NCBI GenBank assembly: GCA_027864655.1
Contig: JAQAZG010000004.1
Location: 1-64,000 of the forward strand
Source of the DNA: Oleispirillum naphthae
GTDB lineage: Bacteria > Pseudomonadota > Alphaproteobacteria > Rhodospirillales > Rhodospirillaceae
Direction: 5' to 3'
Length of the DNA stretch: 64,000 nt
Shown here in pieces: positions 1-8,127 of the stretch. The notes below the pieces were generated by a model. It did no database searches, had not been told where the DNA came from, and was given only the letters and a program-made list of their open reading frames with translations. The position numbers and the translations under genes are program-made. Numbering within the stretch: position 1 is the stretch's first letter; the number at the start of each line of letters is the position of its first letter.

Positions 1-27
1 TGCGGCAATCATCCCAACAACCGGAAA

Positions 28-81
28 CTGTCAGGTATCTCTCCGAACACCTGTCAGATATCTCCCCGGTCTGAACAGTCC
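28..81. other. Tandem sub-repeat resembling the end of an insertion sequence
   Basis: Two imperfect 17-bp copies of CTGTCAGGTATCTCTCC (28-44 and 51-67) lie 23 bp apart, followed by a related GTCTGAACAGTCC motif. Repeated short sub-repeats at a terminus are typical of IS21-family ends, so the element itself would lie to the left of this window. No transposase is visible, so this is only a suspicion. Nothing else is seen before the palindromic repeat. Confidence 0.3.
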
Positions 82-87
82 CCTTGA

Positions 88-180
88 CCCCATACTTGTT
101 TTTCGCCGCAAAGCGGCCATCAACCGTCACGCCGCGCGATGGCTCTATGGCGCTACGCGCAAAAGAAAAAACATATGGGA
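88..180. repeat. Palindromic intergenic element, copy 1
   Basis: This is an imperfect palindrome of about 93 bp, from CCCCATACTTGTTTTTCGCC on the left to GCGCAAAAGAAAAAACATATGGGA on the right (read as two complementary arms). The inner part GGCGCTACGCGC is shared with the copies near 6.0, 7.6 and 16.6 kb. It lies downstream of livF, just past that gene's stem-loop. It is the most diverged of the four copies. Short reading frames across it are a by-product of the repeat. Confidence 0.75.
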
Positions 181-182
181 TC

Positions 183-202
183 AAAGGGCCTTCCGGCCCT
201 TT
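183..202 (-). terminator. Stem-loop downstream of livF
   Basis: AAAGGGCC-TTCC-GGCCCTTT forms a perfect 8-bp stem with a 4-nt loop, 28 bases after the livF stop codon. A T-rich run follows farther on within the palindromic element. It is a probable rho-independent terminator, and similar stem-loops flank every copy of the palindromic element. Confidence 0.55.
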
Positions 203-230
203 GCGGGTCCGGGCAGCGCCTGGCCTGGTG

Positions 231-932
231 TTACACCCCGAGGCAGGCGGCGAGTTGGGCGCCTTCGGCGATCAGGTCGGCGAGGCGGCCTTCGCCGATG
301 ACGCGCCCGCGGTCCAGCAGCACGGCGCGGTCGGCGAGTGCGGCGGCGAAGCCGCGGTTCTGTTCGGAGAGGAGGATGCCGACGCCGGTGGCCTTGATTT
401 CGGCAAGCGCGGCGGCGAGGTCCTCCACCGCCTTGGGGGCGATGCCTTCGGAGGGTTCGTCGAGCAGCAGCATGCGCGGCTGGCCCATCAGGGTGCGGGC
501 GACGGTGAGCATCTGCTGTTCGCCGCCGGAGAGCAGTCCGGCGTCGCGCTTCAGGAGCGTCTTGAGGTGGGGGAAGACGGCGAGCACGCGGTCTTCGTCC
601 CAGGCCGGGGCGCCGGGGCGGGGGGCGCGGCGGCCGACGTCGAGGTTTTCCCACACGGTGAGGCGGGCGAACACCCGGCGGTCTTCCGGCACCCAGCCGA
701 GCCCGGCGCGCGCCGCGGCGTGGGGGGGGCATCCGGTGATATTTTCGCCTTCGAAACGAATTTCTCCGGCGGTGATGTCGGTAAGTCCCATCGCCGACTT
801 GAGAGTGGTGGATTTTCCCGCGCCGTTGCGGCCGATCAGGGCCACCGCCTCGCCGCCGCCGACGGCGAGCGAGAGGCCGAACAGCACCTGCACCGCGCCG
901 TATCCCGCGCACAGTCCGGCGATTTCCAGCAC
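231..932 (-). CDS. livF: Branched-chain amino acid ABC transporter ATP-binding protein (LivF type)
   Basis: This is a cytoplasmic ATPase subunit of a branched-chain amino acid (or amide/urea) importer, 233 residues and of normal family length. Visible motifs are Walker A GRNGAGKST (residues 34-42), the signature LSGGEQQML, Walker B MLLLDEPSEG and a switch histidine position replaced by SEQN, as is usual in LivF. I chose the GTG at 932 because AGGAAAGG lies eight bases upstream; a GTG at 959 would add nine residues. No livG, livH, livM or livJ is adjacent, and gdhB lies divergently upstream, so the gene is an orphan here and must work with permease subunits encoded elsewhere. Confidence 0.88.
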   Translation of the reverse strand: MLEIAGLCAGYGAVQVLFGLSLAVGGGEAVALIGRNGAGKSTTLKSAMGLTDITAGEIRFEGENITGCPPHAAARAGLGWVPEDRRVFARLTVWENLDVGRRAPRPGAPAWDEDRVLAVFPHLKTLLKRDAGLLSGGEQQMLTVARTLMGQPRMLLLDEPSEGIAPKAVEDLAAALAEIKATGVGILLSEQNRGFAAALADRAVLLDRGRVIGEGRLADLIAEGAQLAACLGV

Positions 933-1040
933 GGCTTGTTCCTTTCCTGAAAAAAGCACTTAACGCATTGCAAAGCCGCAAATAATGCCTAGCCTATAAC
1001 GGCGAGGAACAACGCTTTAAAAAAGCTAAGGATACGAAAA

Positions 1041-4000
1041 ATGGGTCCTGTCCTATCGGTCGGTTGCGAGACCATGGTGGCCGAGATCGTCGCGCATGCG
1101 CGGCACAAAATGCAAGCGGCACATACCCCCCCCCAGGAAATCGATGCGGTGGCCGAGTTCATCGGCCAGTTCTACCGCACCGTGCCGCCGGACGACGTGC
1201 TCGGCAAGCCGTTGGAATACCTCTACGGCTCGGGGCGGTCGGCCTGGGGCCTGGCGCAGAAGCGCCGCCCCGGCGAGCTGCTGCTGCGGGTGTTCAACCC
1301 GTCGCATGCGGAGAACGGCTGGTCGTGCGAGCACACCGTGGTCGAGGTGGTGAACGACGACATGCCGTTCCTGGTGGATTCGGTGACCGGCACGCTGAAC
1401 GACCTGGGGCTGGAGACTCTGGTGCTGATCCACCCGGTGGTGGCGGTGGAGCGCGACGCCAAGGGCGCGCTCGCCGCGCTGTTGCCGGCGGACGCCGGCG
1501 ACGGCGGCCAGGGGCAGGCCGAATCGGTGATGCATCTGGAGGTGACGCGGCAGAGCGACGCCGCGATGCTGGAACGCATCGCCAAGGAGCTTTCGGCGAC
1601 GCTGTCCGACGTGCGCGCCGCGGTGGAGGACTGGGAGGCGATGCGCGGCCGCATCGACGAGGCGCTCACCGAGGGCTTCCCCGAGGGCGGCGACGACCCG
1701 CTGGAATGCCGCGCCTTCCTGGAATGGCTGCGCCAGCACCACTTCACCATGCTCGGCGCACGGGTCTATCACGCCGTGGGCAAGGGCGGCGCGCAAACCC
1801 TGAAGCTCGACCCGGACTCCGGTCTCGGCGTGCTGCGCGACCCGGAGCGCCGCGTCTTCGACGAATTGCAGACCAACGCGGCGGGCCAGGTGGAGACCCG
1901 CATCTTCGGCGACGAGGGGCCTTCGGTCCTGGTGACCAAGAGCAACCGCCGCGCCACCGTGCACCGCCCGGTGGCGATGGACGCCATCGTGGTGAAGCGC
2001 CGCAACGCGGAAGGCCACGTCATCGGGGTGTGGCTGTTCGTCGGCCTGTTCACCGCCGACGTCTACACCAACTCGCCGCTCGCGGTGCCGATGCTGCACG
2101 GCAAGATCACCCGGGTGATCGCCGCGGCGGGCTACAAGCGCAAGGGCCACGACGGCAAGAAGCTGCTGTCGATTCTGGAAAACCTGCCGCGCGACGAACT
2201 GTTCCAGTCCTCCGAGGCGCATCTCGGCCGCGTCGCGGTGGGGATTCTGCAACTGCATGAGCGCCGCCGCGCCGCGCTGTTCGTCCGTCCGGACGATTTC
2301 GAGCGCTTCATCTCGTGCCTGGTGTACGTGCCGCGTGATCGTTTCGATACCGCACTGAGGCATGCGATCCAGGATATCCTGGCCAAGGCGTTCGACGGCA
2401 CCATCCTTTCCTACTACACCCAGATCGCCGATGCGCCGCTCGCGCGCCTGCATGTCATCGTGCGCACCCGGCCCGGCGCGGTGCCGGTGTTCGACGCCCG
2501 CGAGGTGGAGGCGCGCATCGCCGCCGTGGCGCGCGCCTGGGACGACCGGCTGCGCGACGCCCTGGTGCGCGGCCTCGGCGAGGAGCGGGCGGCCAACCTG
2601 CACCGCCGCTATGGCCGCGCCTTCCCCACCAACTATACCGAGCACTTCGATGCCGAGGCCGCGGTCTACGACATCGAACGGGTGGAGGAAATTCTCGCCT
2701 CCGGTGTGCTGGGGATGAACCTCTACCGGCCGCTCGAAGCCCCGGAAACGGAAGTCCGCCTGAAGATCTACCGCGGCGGACGCGCGGTGCCGCTGTGCGA
2801 CATCCTGCCGATGCTCGAGAACATGGGCCTCAAGGTGATGGAGGAGATTCCCCATGCGATCAAGGTCGGCGGCGGCGCGGCGGAGGAAGGCGGCGCCAAC
2901 GTGTGGGTTCACGACTTCGGCATGCGCGCCGCGCATGGCGGCGGCGTGGACATCGCCGCGGTGCGCCGCCCCTTCCAGGAGGCGCTTTCCCGCGTCTGGA
3001 ACGGCGAGATGGAAAGCGACGCCTACAACCGTCTGGTCATCGGCGCCGGGTTGACGGCGCGCGAGGTCACGGTGCTGCGCGCCTACGGGCGCTATCTGCG
3101 GCAGGTGCGGTTCTCCTTCTCGCAGGCCTACATGGCCGATGCGCTCCTCGAAAACGCAGCGGTGACGCGGCACATCATCGATCTCTTCCACATCCGTAAC
3201 GATCCCTTCCACAACGCGGAAACCCGCGAGGCGGAAAGCACCCGCCTGGAGGCGGCGATCGCCCAGGAGCTGGACGCCATCGAGAACGCCGACCACGACC
3301 GCATTCTCCGGCGTTTCCTCAACCTGGTGCACGCCACCATCCGCACCAACTACTACCAGACCGAGGCGGACGGTTCGGCGAAGCCCACGCTGGCCTTCAA
3401 GCTGGCGAGCCGCGAGGTCATCGACCTGCCGAAGCCCAGGCCCTGGGTGGAGGTGTTCGTCTATTCGCCGCGCCTCGAAGCGGTGCACCTGCGCGGCGGG
3501 CCGGTGGCGCGCGGCGGCATCCGCTGGTCCGACCGGCCGGAGGACTACCGCACCGAAATCCTCGGCCTGATCAAGGCGCAGATGGTGAAGAACGCGGTGA
3601 TCGTGCCGGTGGGCGCCAAGGGCGGCTTCCTGGTCAAGCGGCCCCCGGCGGAAGGCGGGCGCGAGGCGTTCCAGAAGGAAGGCGTGGAGTGCTACAAGCT
3701 GTTCATGCGGGCGCTGCTCGGCCTGACCGACAATTTGGCGGGCGGCAAGGTGGTGCCGCCCAGGGACGTGGTGCGCCACGACGGCGACGACCCCTACCTC
3801 GTGGTCGCCGCGGACAAGGGCACCGCCACCTTCTCCGACATCGCCAATGCGGAGTCCGGGGCGGCGGGCTTCTGGCTTTCCGACGCCTTCGCCTCCGGCG
3901 GATCGCAGGGCTATGACCACAAGGTCATGGGCATCACCGCGCGCGGCGCGTGGGAGTGCGTGAAGCGCCACTTCCGCGAACTCGGCCGCGACATCCAGTC

Positions 4001-5915
4001 CGAGCCCTTCGACGTGGCGGCGGTGGGCGACATGGCGGGCGACGTGTTCGGCAACGGCATGCTGCAATCGGAGACCATCCGCCTCATCGGCGCGTTCAAC
4101 CACATGCACGTGTTCGTCGATCCGGATCCGGACCCGGCGGCCTCCTTCGCGGAGCGCAAGCGCCTGTTCGATACGCCGCGCCTCACCTGGGCGGACTATA
4201 ACCCGAAGCTGCTCTCCAAGGGCGGCGCGGTGTTCAGCCGCCAGTCCAAGTCGGTCACCGTCTCGCCCGAGGTGCAGGCGCGACTCGGCCTGACGGAGGC
4301 GACGCTGCCGCCCAACGAACTGATCCGCGCCATCCTCGCCGCCGAGGTGGATCTCTTGTTCTTCGGCGGCATCGGCACCTACCTGCGCGCCAGCGACGAA
4401 ACCGACGCCGAGGTGGGCGACCGCGCCAACGACGCGGTGCGCATCACCGCGAAGGAGGTCCGCGCCAAGGTGGTGGGCGAGGGCGCCAACCTCGGCGTGA
4501 CGCAGCGCTCCCGCATCGAGTTCGCGCTGAGGGGCGGGCGCATCAACACCGACGCCATCGACAACTCCGCGGGCGTCGATTGCTCCGACCACGAGGTCAA
4601 CATCAAGATCCTGCTCAACGACATCGTCGCCCGCGGCGACATGACGATGAAGCAGAGGAACGTGCTCCTCGCGTCGATGACCGACGAGGTCGGCACCCTG
4701 GTGCTGCGCGACAACTATCTGCAGGGCCAGGCGCTTTCGATGATGGAGGCGTGCGGGCCGGAACGCCTGGACGAACAGGCCCGCCTGATCCGTCACCTGG
4801 AACGCCTGGGGCGGCTCGACCGCGCCATCGAGTTCCTTCCCAACGAAGAGGAGATCGCCGACCGTATCGCCAAGCGTGGCATTCTGACGCGCAGCGAATC
4901 CGCGGTGGTGATGCCCTACTGCAAGCTCTGGCTGTTCGACGAGATCATCGACAGCGGCCTGCCGGACGCGCCGATGCTCAAGGACGAGCTCCTCGGCTAC
5001 TTCCCCACGCCGCTGCGCGAGGGCTTCGCCGCGGCGATCGAAACCCACCGCCTGCGGCGCGAGATCGTCGCCACCGTGGTCGGCAACGCCCTGGTCAACC
5101 GCGTCGGCGGCACCCTGCTTACCGAAATGATCGAGGAAACCGGCCGCGGCCCGGCGGATATCGCCCGCGCCTTCCTGGTCGCGCGCGAGGCCTACCACCT
5201 CAACGACCTCTGGGCGGAGATCGAGGCCCAGGACAACCGCATCCCCGCGGGCGTGCAACTCGACCTGCTGATCGCGGTGAACAAGGCGGCGCGCGCCGTG
5301 GTGGCGTGGATTCTCCACCATGCCGGGGTGGAAATCGACATCGGCGGCCTTTCCATCCGCTTGCGTAACGGTGTCGATGCGCTTCTTACCGTCAACGACG
5401 CCCACGGCGAGGCGGCGGAAGGCGCGGCCGCGGCGCAGGCCGCGGAATGGGTGGCCGCGGGCGTGCCGGAAGACCTCGCCCGCCACATCGCGGTGCTCGG
5501 CAGCCTCGTCGCGGTGCCCGACATCGTCGGACTCGCCGAAACCCGCCAGGTGGAAATCCCGCAGGCGGCGCGCGTCTATCACGCCGTCGGCGAACGTTTC
5601 GGCTTCCGCTGGGCGCGCGATGCGGCGGCCCGCCTGCCGGTGCGCTCCCACTGGCAGAAGCTCGCCATCGGCGCGCTGATCGAGGACTTCGCCGAACAGC
5701 AACGCGACGTCGCCGAAGGCGTGCTCGCCCTCATCCCCGGCGGAGAGAAGCCGAAATCCGTCGATGAGGCGCTCGCCGCCTGGACCGAGGCCAACGCCTA
5801 CGCGGTGCAGCAGCTCGACCGCCTGCTCGCCGAATACCGCGAAAGCCCGCAGGCCCCGGACCTCGCCATGCTCACCGTCGCGGCCCGCCAAACCCGCACC
5901 ATGGCGCGGGCGTAA
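1041..5915 (+). CDS. gdhB: NAD-specific glutamate dehydrogenase, large (about 180 kDa) type
   Basis: The enzyme oxidatively deaminates glutamate to 2-oxoglutarate and ammonia with NAD in the cytoplasm. The 1,624-residue length fits the large bacterial GDH family known from Pseudomonas, Caulobacter and Azospirillum. A long N-terminal regulatory part (about 700 residues, ACT-like) precedes the catalytic part. The dehydrogenase lysine motif VGAKGGFLVK places the catalytic lysine near residue 860, and a Rossmann-type NAD region follows with FFGGIGTYLR near residue 1110. The start ATG has AAGGA eight bases upstream. It is divergent from livF and followed by a strong stem-loop, so it is probably monocistronic. 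Confidence 0.95.
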   Translation: MGPVLSVGCETMVAEIVAHARHKMQAAHTPPQEIDAVAEFIGQFYRTVPPDDVLGKPLEYLYGSGRSAWGLAQKRRPGELLLRVFNPSHAENGWSCEHTVVEVVNDDMPFLVDSVTGTLNDLGLETLVLIHPVVAVERDAKGALAALLPADAGDGGQGQAESVMHLEVTRQSDAAMLERIAKELSATLSDVRAAVEDWEAMRGRIDEALTEGFPEGGDDPLECRAFLEWLRQHHFTMLGARVYHAVGKGGAQTLKLDPDSGLGVLRDPERRVFDELQTNAAGQVETRIFGDEGPSVLVTKSNRRATVHRPVAMDAIVVKRRNAEGHVIGVWLFVGLFTADVYTNSPLAVPMLHGKITRVIAAAGYKRKGHDGKKLLSILENLPRDELFQSSEAHLGRVAVGILQLHERRRAALFVRPDDFERFISCLVYVPRDRFDTALRHAIQDILAKAFDGTILSYYTQIADAPLARLHVIVRTRPGAVPVFDAREVEARIAAVARAWDDRLRDALVRGLGEERAANLHRRYGRAFPTNYTEHFDAEAAVYDIERVEEILASGVLGMNLYRPLEAPETEVRLKIYRGGRAVPLCDILPMLENMGLKVMEEIPHAIKVGGGAAEEGGANVWVHDFGMRAAHGGGVDIAAVRRPFQEALSRVWNGEMESDAYNRLVIGAGLTAREVTVLRAYGRYLRQVRFSFSQAYMADALLENAAVTRHIIDLFHIRNDPFHNAETREAESTRLEAAIAQELDAIENADHDRILRRFLNLVHATIRTNYYQTEADGSAKPTLAFKLASREVIDLPKPRPWVEVFVYSPRLEAVHLRGGPVARGGIRWSDRPEDYRTEILGLIKAQMVKNAVIVPVGAKGGFLVKRPPAEGGREAFQKEGVECYKLFMRALLGLTDNLAGGKVVPPRDVVRHDGDDPYLVVAADKGTATFSDIANAESGAAGFWLSDAFASGGSQGYDHKVMGITARGAWECVKRHFRELGRDIQSEPFDVAAVGDMAGDVFGNGMLQSETIRLIGAFNHMHVFVDPDPDPAASFAERKRLFDTPRLTWADYNPKLLSKGGAVFSRQSKSVTVSPEVQARLGLTEATLPPNELIRAILAAEVDLLFFGGIGTYLRASDETDAEVGDRANDAVRITAKEVRAKVVGEGANLGVTQRSRIEFALRGGRINTDAIDNSAGVDCSDHEVNIKILLNDIVARGDMTMKQRNVLLASMTDEVGTLVLRDNYLQGQALSMMEACGPERLDEQARLIRHLERLGRLDRAIEFLPNEEEIADRIAKRGILTRSESAVVMPYCKLWLFDEIIDSGLPDAPMLKDELLGYFPTPLREGFAAAIETHRLRREIVATVVGNALVNRVGGTLLTEMIEETGRGPADIARAFLVAREAYHLNDLWAEIEAQDNRIPAGVQLDLLIAVNKAARAVVAWILHHAGVEIDIGGLSIRLRNGVDALLTVNDAHGEAAEGAAAAQAAEWVAAGVPEDLARHIAVLGSLVAVPDIVGLAETRQVEIPQAARVYHAVGERFGFRWARDAAARLPVRSHWQKLAIGALIEDFAEQQRDVAEGVLALIPGGEKPKSVDEALAAWTEANAYAVQQLDRLLAEYRESPQAPDLAMLTVAARQTRTMARA

Positions 5916-5927
5916 AACCAGAACTTC

Positions 5928-5957
5928 GCGCGGAGGGACTCGGTCCCTCCGCGCTTT
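5928..5957 (+). terminator. Terminator of gdhB
   Basis: GCGCGGAGGGAC and GTCCCTCCGCGC form a 12-bp stem with a three-base loop and are followed by TTTCC, 12 bases after the gdhB stop. The same CCAGAACTT-plus-stem sequence appears inverted at about 16.74 kb next to another palindromic element. Confidence 0.7.
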
Positions 5958-6014
5958 CCTAAAACCAGGCCAGGGGCTCTGCCCCTGGACCCCGCCGGGG
6001 ATTCGATCCCCGGA

Positions 6015-6100
6015 CCCCATGACTTTGGTTTTTCGCCGCGTAGCGGCATTCAACGCCCGTGTTGCTTATGGCGCTACGCGCAAAAACCAAAGTTATGGGG
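6015..6100. repeat. Palindromic intergenic element, copy 2
   Basis: This is the best-conserved copy, 86 bp long. The ends CCCCATGACTTTGGTTTTT and AAAAACCAAAGTTATGGGG are inverted repeats with one mismatch, and the interior CGCGTAGCGGCAT pairs with ATGGCGCTACGCG. To its left are two more hairpins (GGGGCTCTGCCCC and CCGGGGATTCGATCCCCGG, within 5973-6013). It fills most of the 337-bp gap between gdhB and the MFS gene. No clear target-site duplication was seen. Confidence 0.85.
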
Positions 6101-6103
6101 TGC

Positions 6104-6190
6104 GCGAGGGGATTGGAGCCGACCGCCGGAGGCGGTGGGAACGCCCAGAGGGCGTTCCCAAGGCGGAGATGTCCCCTCGCAGCGTTTTTG
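6104..6190. terminator. Nested stem-loop with T-tract
   Basis: An outer stem GCGAGGGGA/TCCCCTCGC (6104 and 6171-6180) encloses a second hairpin GGGAACGCC/GGCGTTCCC. GTTTTTGTTT follows immediately at 6183-6192. It looks like a rho-independent terminator or a transcript-stabilising structure belonging to the composite repeat. Confidence 0.5.
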
Positions 6191-6252
6191 TTTCCCGGGC
6201 GGTGTGATAGAACCGGACGGACGAGGCTGGGGTTCACCGCGGGGCAGGGCAC

Positions 6253-7533
6253 ATGGCAGGGCAGACGGGTGCTTCGGGCGGGAGCCGGGCGGTATGGGGG
6301 TGGTGCCTGTACGACTGGGCCAACTCCGCCTTTCCCACCGTGGTGCTGACCTTCGTGTTTTCCACCTATTTCACCAAGGCGGTGGCCGAAACGCCGGAGT
6401 CCGGCACGGCGCTGTGGGGCTGGGCGATGTCCGCCGCCGGGGTGGCGATCGCCGTGGCGAGCCCGGTGCTCGGCGCGATGGCAGACCGCATGGGCCGCCG
6501 CACGCTGTGGGTCGGCGCGTTCACCGCTGCGACGTGCGTCTTCACCGCCGCCTTGTGGTGGATTGCGCCGGAGCCTGCCTCGGTGCTGCCGTGCCTGACC
6601 CTGGTGGCCGCCGCGACAGTCTGTTTCGAAATCGCAACGGTCTTCTACAATGCGCTGCTGCCGGATTTGGCTGCGCCTTCCCGCATCGGCCGCATCTCCG
6701 GCTGGGCCTGGGGGGTGGGCTATGCGGGCGGGCTTACCTGCCTCGTCGCCGTTCTGTTCGGTCTGGTCAGGGCGTCGCCGCCGCCCTTCGGCCTCGACCC
6801 CGCGGTGGCGGAGCCGGTGCGCGCCGCCGCGCCCTTCGTCGCCATCTGGATGGCGGTCTTTTCCCTGCCGCTGTTGGTGTGGGTGAAGGACCCGGCCACC
6901 GGCGCGGCGGGCGGCCTTGCCGCCGCCGCCGGGGGCGCGTTCCGGGGGCTGCGCGCGACCATCCGCGCCTGGCCGAAGGATGCGCGCATCGGGCGCTTCC
7001 TGCTCGCCCGCATGCTCTATACCGACGGGCTCAACACCCTCTTCGCCTTCGGCGGGGTCTATGCCGCGGGCACCTTCGGCCTGTCGCTCGCCGAGGTCAT
7101 CGCCTTCGGCATCGGCCTCAACGTCACCGCCGGGCTGGGCGCAGCCGCCTTCGGCTGGCTCGACGACCGGATGGGGCCGAAGCGGGTGGTGCTGATCTCG
7201 CTCGCCGCGATGACCGGCATCGGCGCGGTCCTCGTCGTGACCTCGGATGTCCGCCTGTTCTGGGGGCTGGGGCTGGCGCTGGGGGTGTTCGTCGGCCCCG
7301 CCCAGGCGGCCAGCCGCACCTTCATGGCCCGCATCGCCCCGCCTGAGGCGGTCGCCGCCTGTTTCGGCCTCTATGCCCTCTCCGGCAAGGTCACCGCCTT
7401 CCTCGGCCCCGCGGCGCTCGCCACCGCTACCGCGGCGTTCGCTTCCCAACGCGCCGGAATGGCCACCATCCTCGCCTTCCTCGCCGCGGGCGGCCTGCTG
7501 CTCGCCGCCGTGCCGGGAACGCGGCGGGGGTAA
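6253..7533 (+). CDS. UMF1-family MFS transporter
   Basis: This is an integral membrane protein of 426 residues with about 12 predicted transmembrane segments. The N-terminal signature YDWANSAF (residues 20-27) and the MFS loop ADRMGRR are characteristic of the UMF1/Atg22-like branch of the major facilitator superfamily. Substrates of this branch are poorly known in bacteria; a role in amino-acid or small-metabolite efflux is only an inference. The gene stands alone between two palindromic elements, with its own terminator at 7546. Confidence 0.85.
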   Translation: MAGQTGASGGSRAVWGWCLYDWANSAFPTVVLTFVFSTYFTKAVAETPESGTALWGWAMSAAGVAIAVASPVLGAMADRMGRRTLWVGAFTAATCVFTAALWWIAPEPASVLPCLTLVAAATVCFEIATVFYNALLPDLAAPSRIGRISGWAWGVGYAGGLTCLVAVLFGLVRASPPPFGLDPAVAEPVRAAAPFVAIWMAVFSLPLLVWVKDPATGAAGGLAAAAGGAFRGLRATIRAWPKDARIGRFLLARMLYTDGLNTLFAFGGVYAAGTFGLSLAEVIAFGIGLNVTAGLGAAAFGWLDDRMGPKRVVLISLAAMTGIGAVLVVTSDVRLFWGLGLALGVFVGPAQAASRTFMARIAPPEAVAACFGLYALSGKVTAFLGPAALATATAAFASQRAGMATILAFLAAGGLLLAAVPGTRRG

Positions 7534-7545
7534 TACAAAAACTTT

Positions 7546-7568
7546 GCGAGGGGTCTTGGACCCCTCGC
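7546..7568 (+). terminator. Stem-loop after the MFS gene
   Basis: GCGAGGGGTC and GACCCCTCGC form a 10-bp stem with a TTG loop, 12 bases after the stop codon. It immediately precedes palindromic element copy 3. Confidence 0.6.
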
Positions 7569-7571
7569 GCA

Positions 7572-7667
7572 CCCCATAACTTTTTTTGCCGCGCAACGGC
7601 AAGCGACACCTCCCGTGGCGACCGCACGGGCCTATGGCGCTGCGCACGAAAATAAGAAGTTATGGGG
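7572..7667. repeat. Palindromic intergenic element, copy 3
   Basis: This copy is 96 bp, starting CCCCATAACTTTTTTTGCC and ending AATAAGAAGTTATGGGG. The interior GGCGCTGCGCACGAAAA matches the other copies with substitutions. It lies between the convergent MFS and YbjQ-family genes, with a stem-loop on each side. Confidence 0.8.
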
Positions 7668-7670
7668 GGT

Positions 7671-7693
7671 CCGGAGGGGCCGAGTCCCTCCGG
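7671..7693 (-). terminator. Stem-loop after the YbjQ-family gene
   Basis: CCGGAGGG and CCCTCCGG form a stem with a short loop between the palindromic element and the minus-strand gene's stop codon. It probably ends that transcript. Confidence 0.5.
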
Positions 7694-7705
7694 GAAGTTT
7701 TGGCC

Positions 7706-8056
7706 TTACCCCAGTTTCACGGCGGTGCCGTTGGCGGAGACCATGAGCATGGTCTTGTCGTCGCCGCCGATCACCTCGTAGTCGAGGTCCACGCCGACCA
7801 CGGCGTGCGCGCCCAGATTGTAGGCTTCTTCCTTCATCTGGGCGATCGCCAGGACCTTGGCCTCGCGCAGGGATTTTTCGTAGGCTCCGGCGCGGCCGCC
7901 GACGACGTCGCGGATCGAGGCGAAGAAATCCTTGAACAGGTTGGTGCCCATGATCGCCTCGCCGGAAACGATGCCGAGGTAGAGGGCGACCTTGTGGTCC
8001 TGAATGCCGTCGGTGGTGGTGACCATGATCGCGTCGCTGGGGTTGGGTTTTGCCAT
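7706..8056 (-). CDS. YbjQ/UPF0145-family protein
   Basis: This small soluble protein (116 residues) has the conserved features of the YbjQ family: an N-terminal MVTTTDGIQ strand, GEAIMGTN near the first third, and [18 protein letters not shown] toward the end. The family forms pentameric dodecin-like assemblies of unknown function and was once called heavy-metal-binding. The chosen start has GGAGA nine bases upstream; a start at the internal Met before VTTTDG would shorten it by about ten residues. It lies 71 bases downstream of purH on the same strand and may be co-transcribed with it. Confidence 0.82.
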   Translation of the reverse strand: MAKPNPSDAIMVTTTDGIQDHKVALYLGIVSGEAIMGTNLFKDFFASIRDVVGGRAGAYEKSLREAKVLAIAQMKEEAYNLGAHAVVGVDLDYEVIGGDDKTMLMVSANGTAVKLG

Positions 8057-8127
8057 TTGCCGATGTCTCCGAAAAAATCCGTTGGCCGTGAAACGCCTTG
8101 GAAATCCATCCGTCCGGAAGCGGACGG

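Noticed and set aside
1053-6053. A 1,666-codon open frame on the minus strand opposite gdhB
   Set aside because: It is a high-GC shadow of the dehydrogenase frame, has a biased His/Arg/Gly/Ala composition and no family features.
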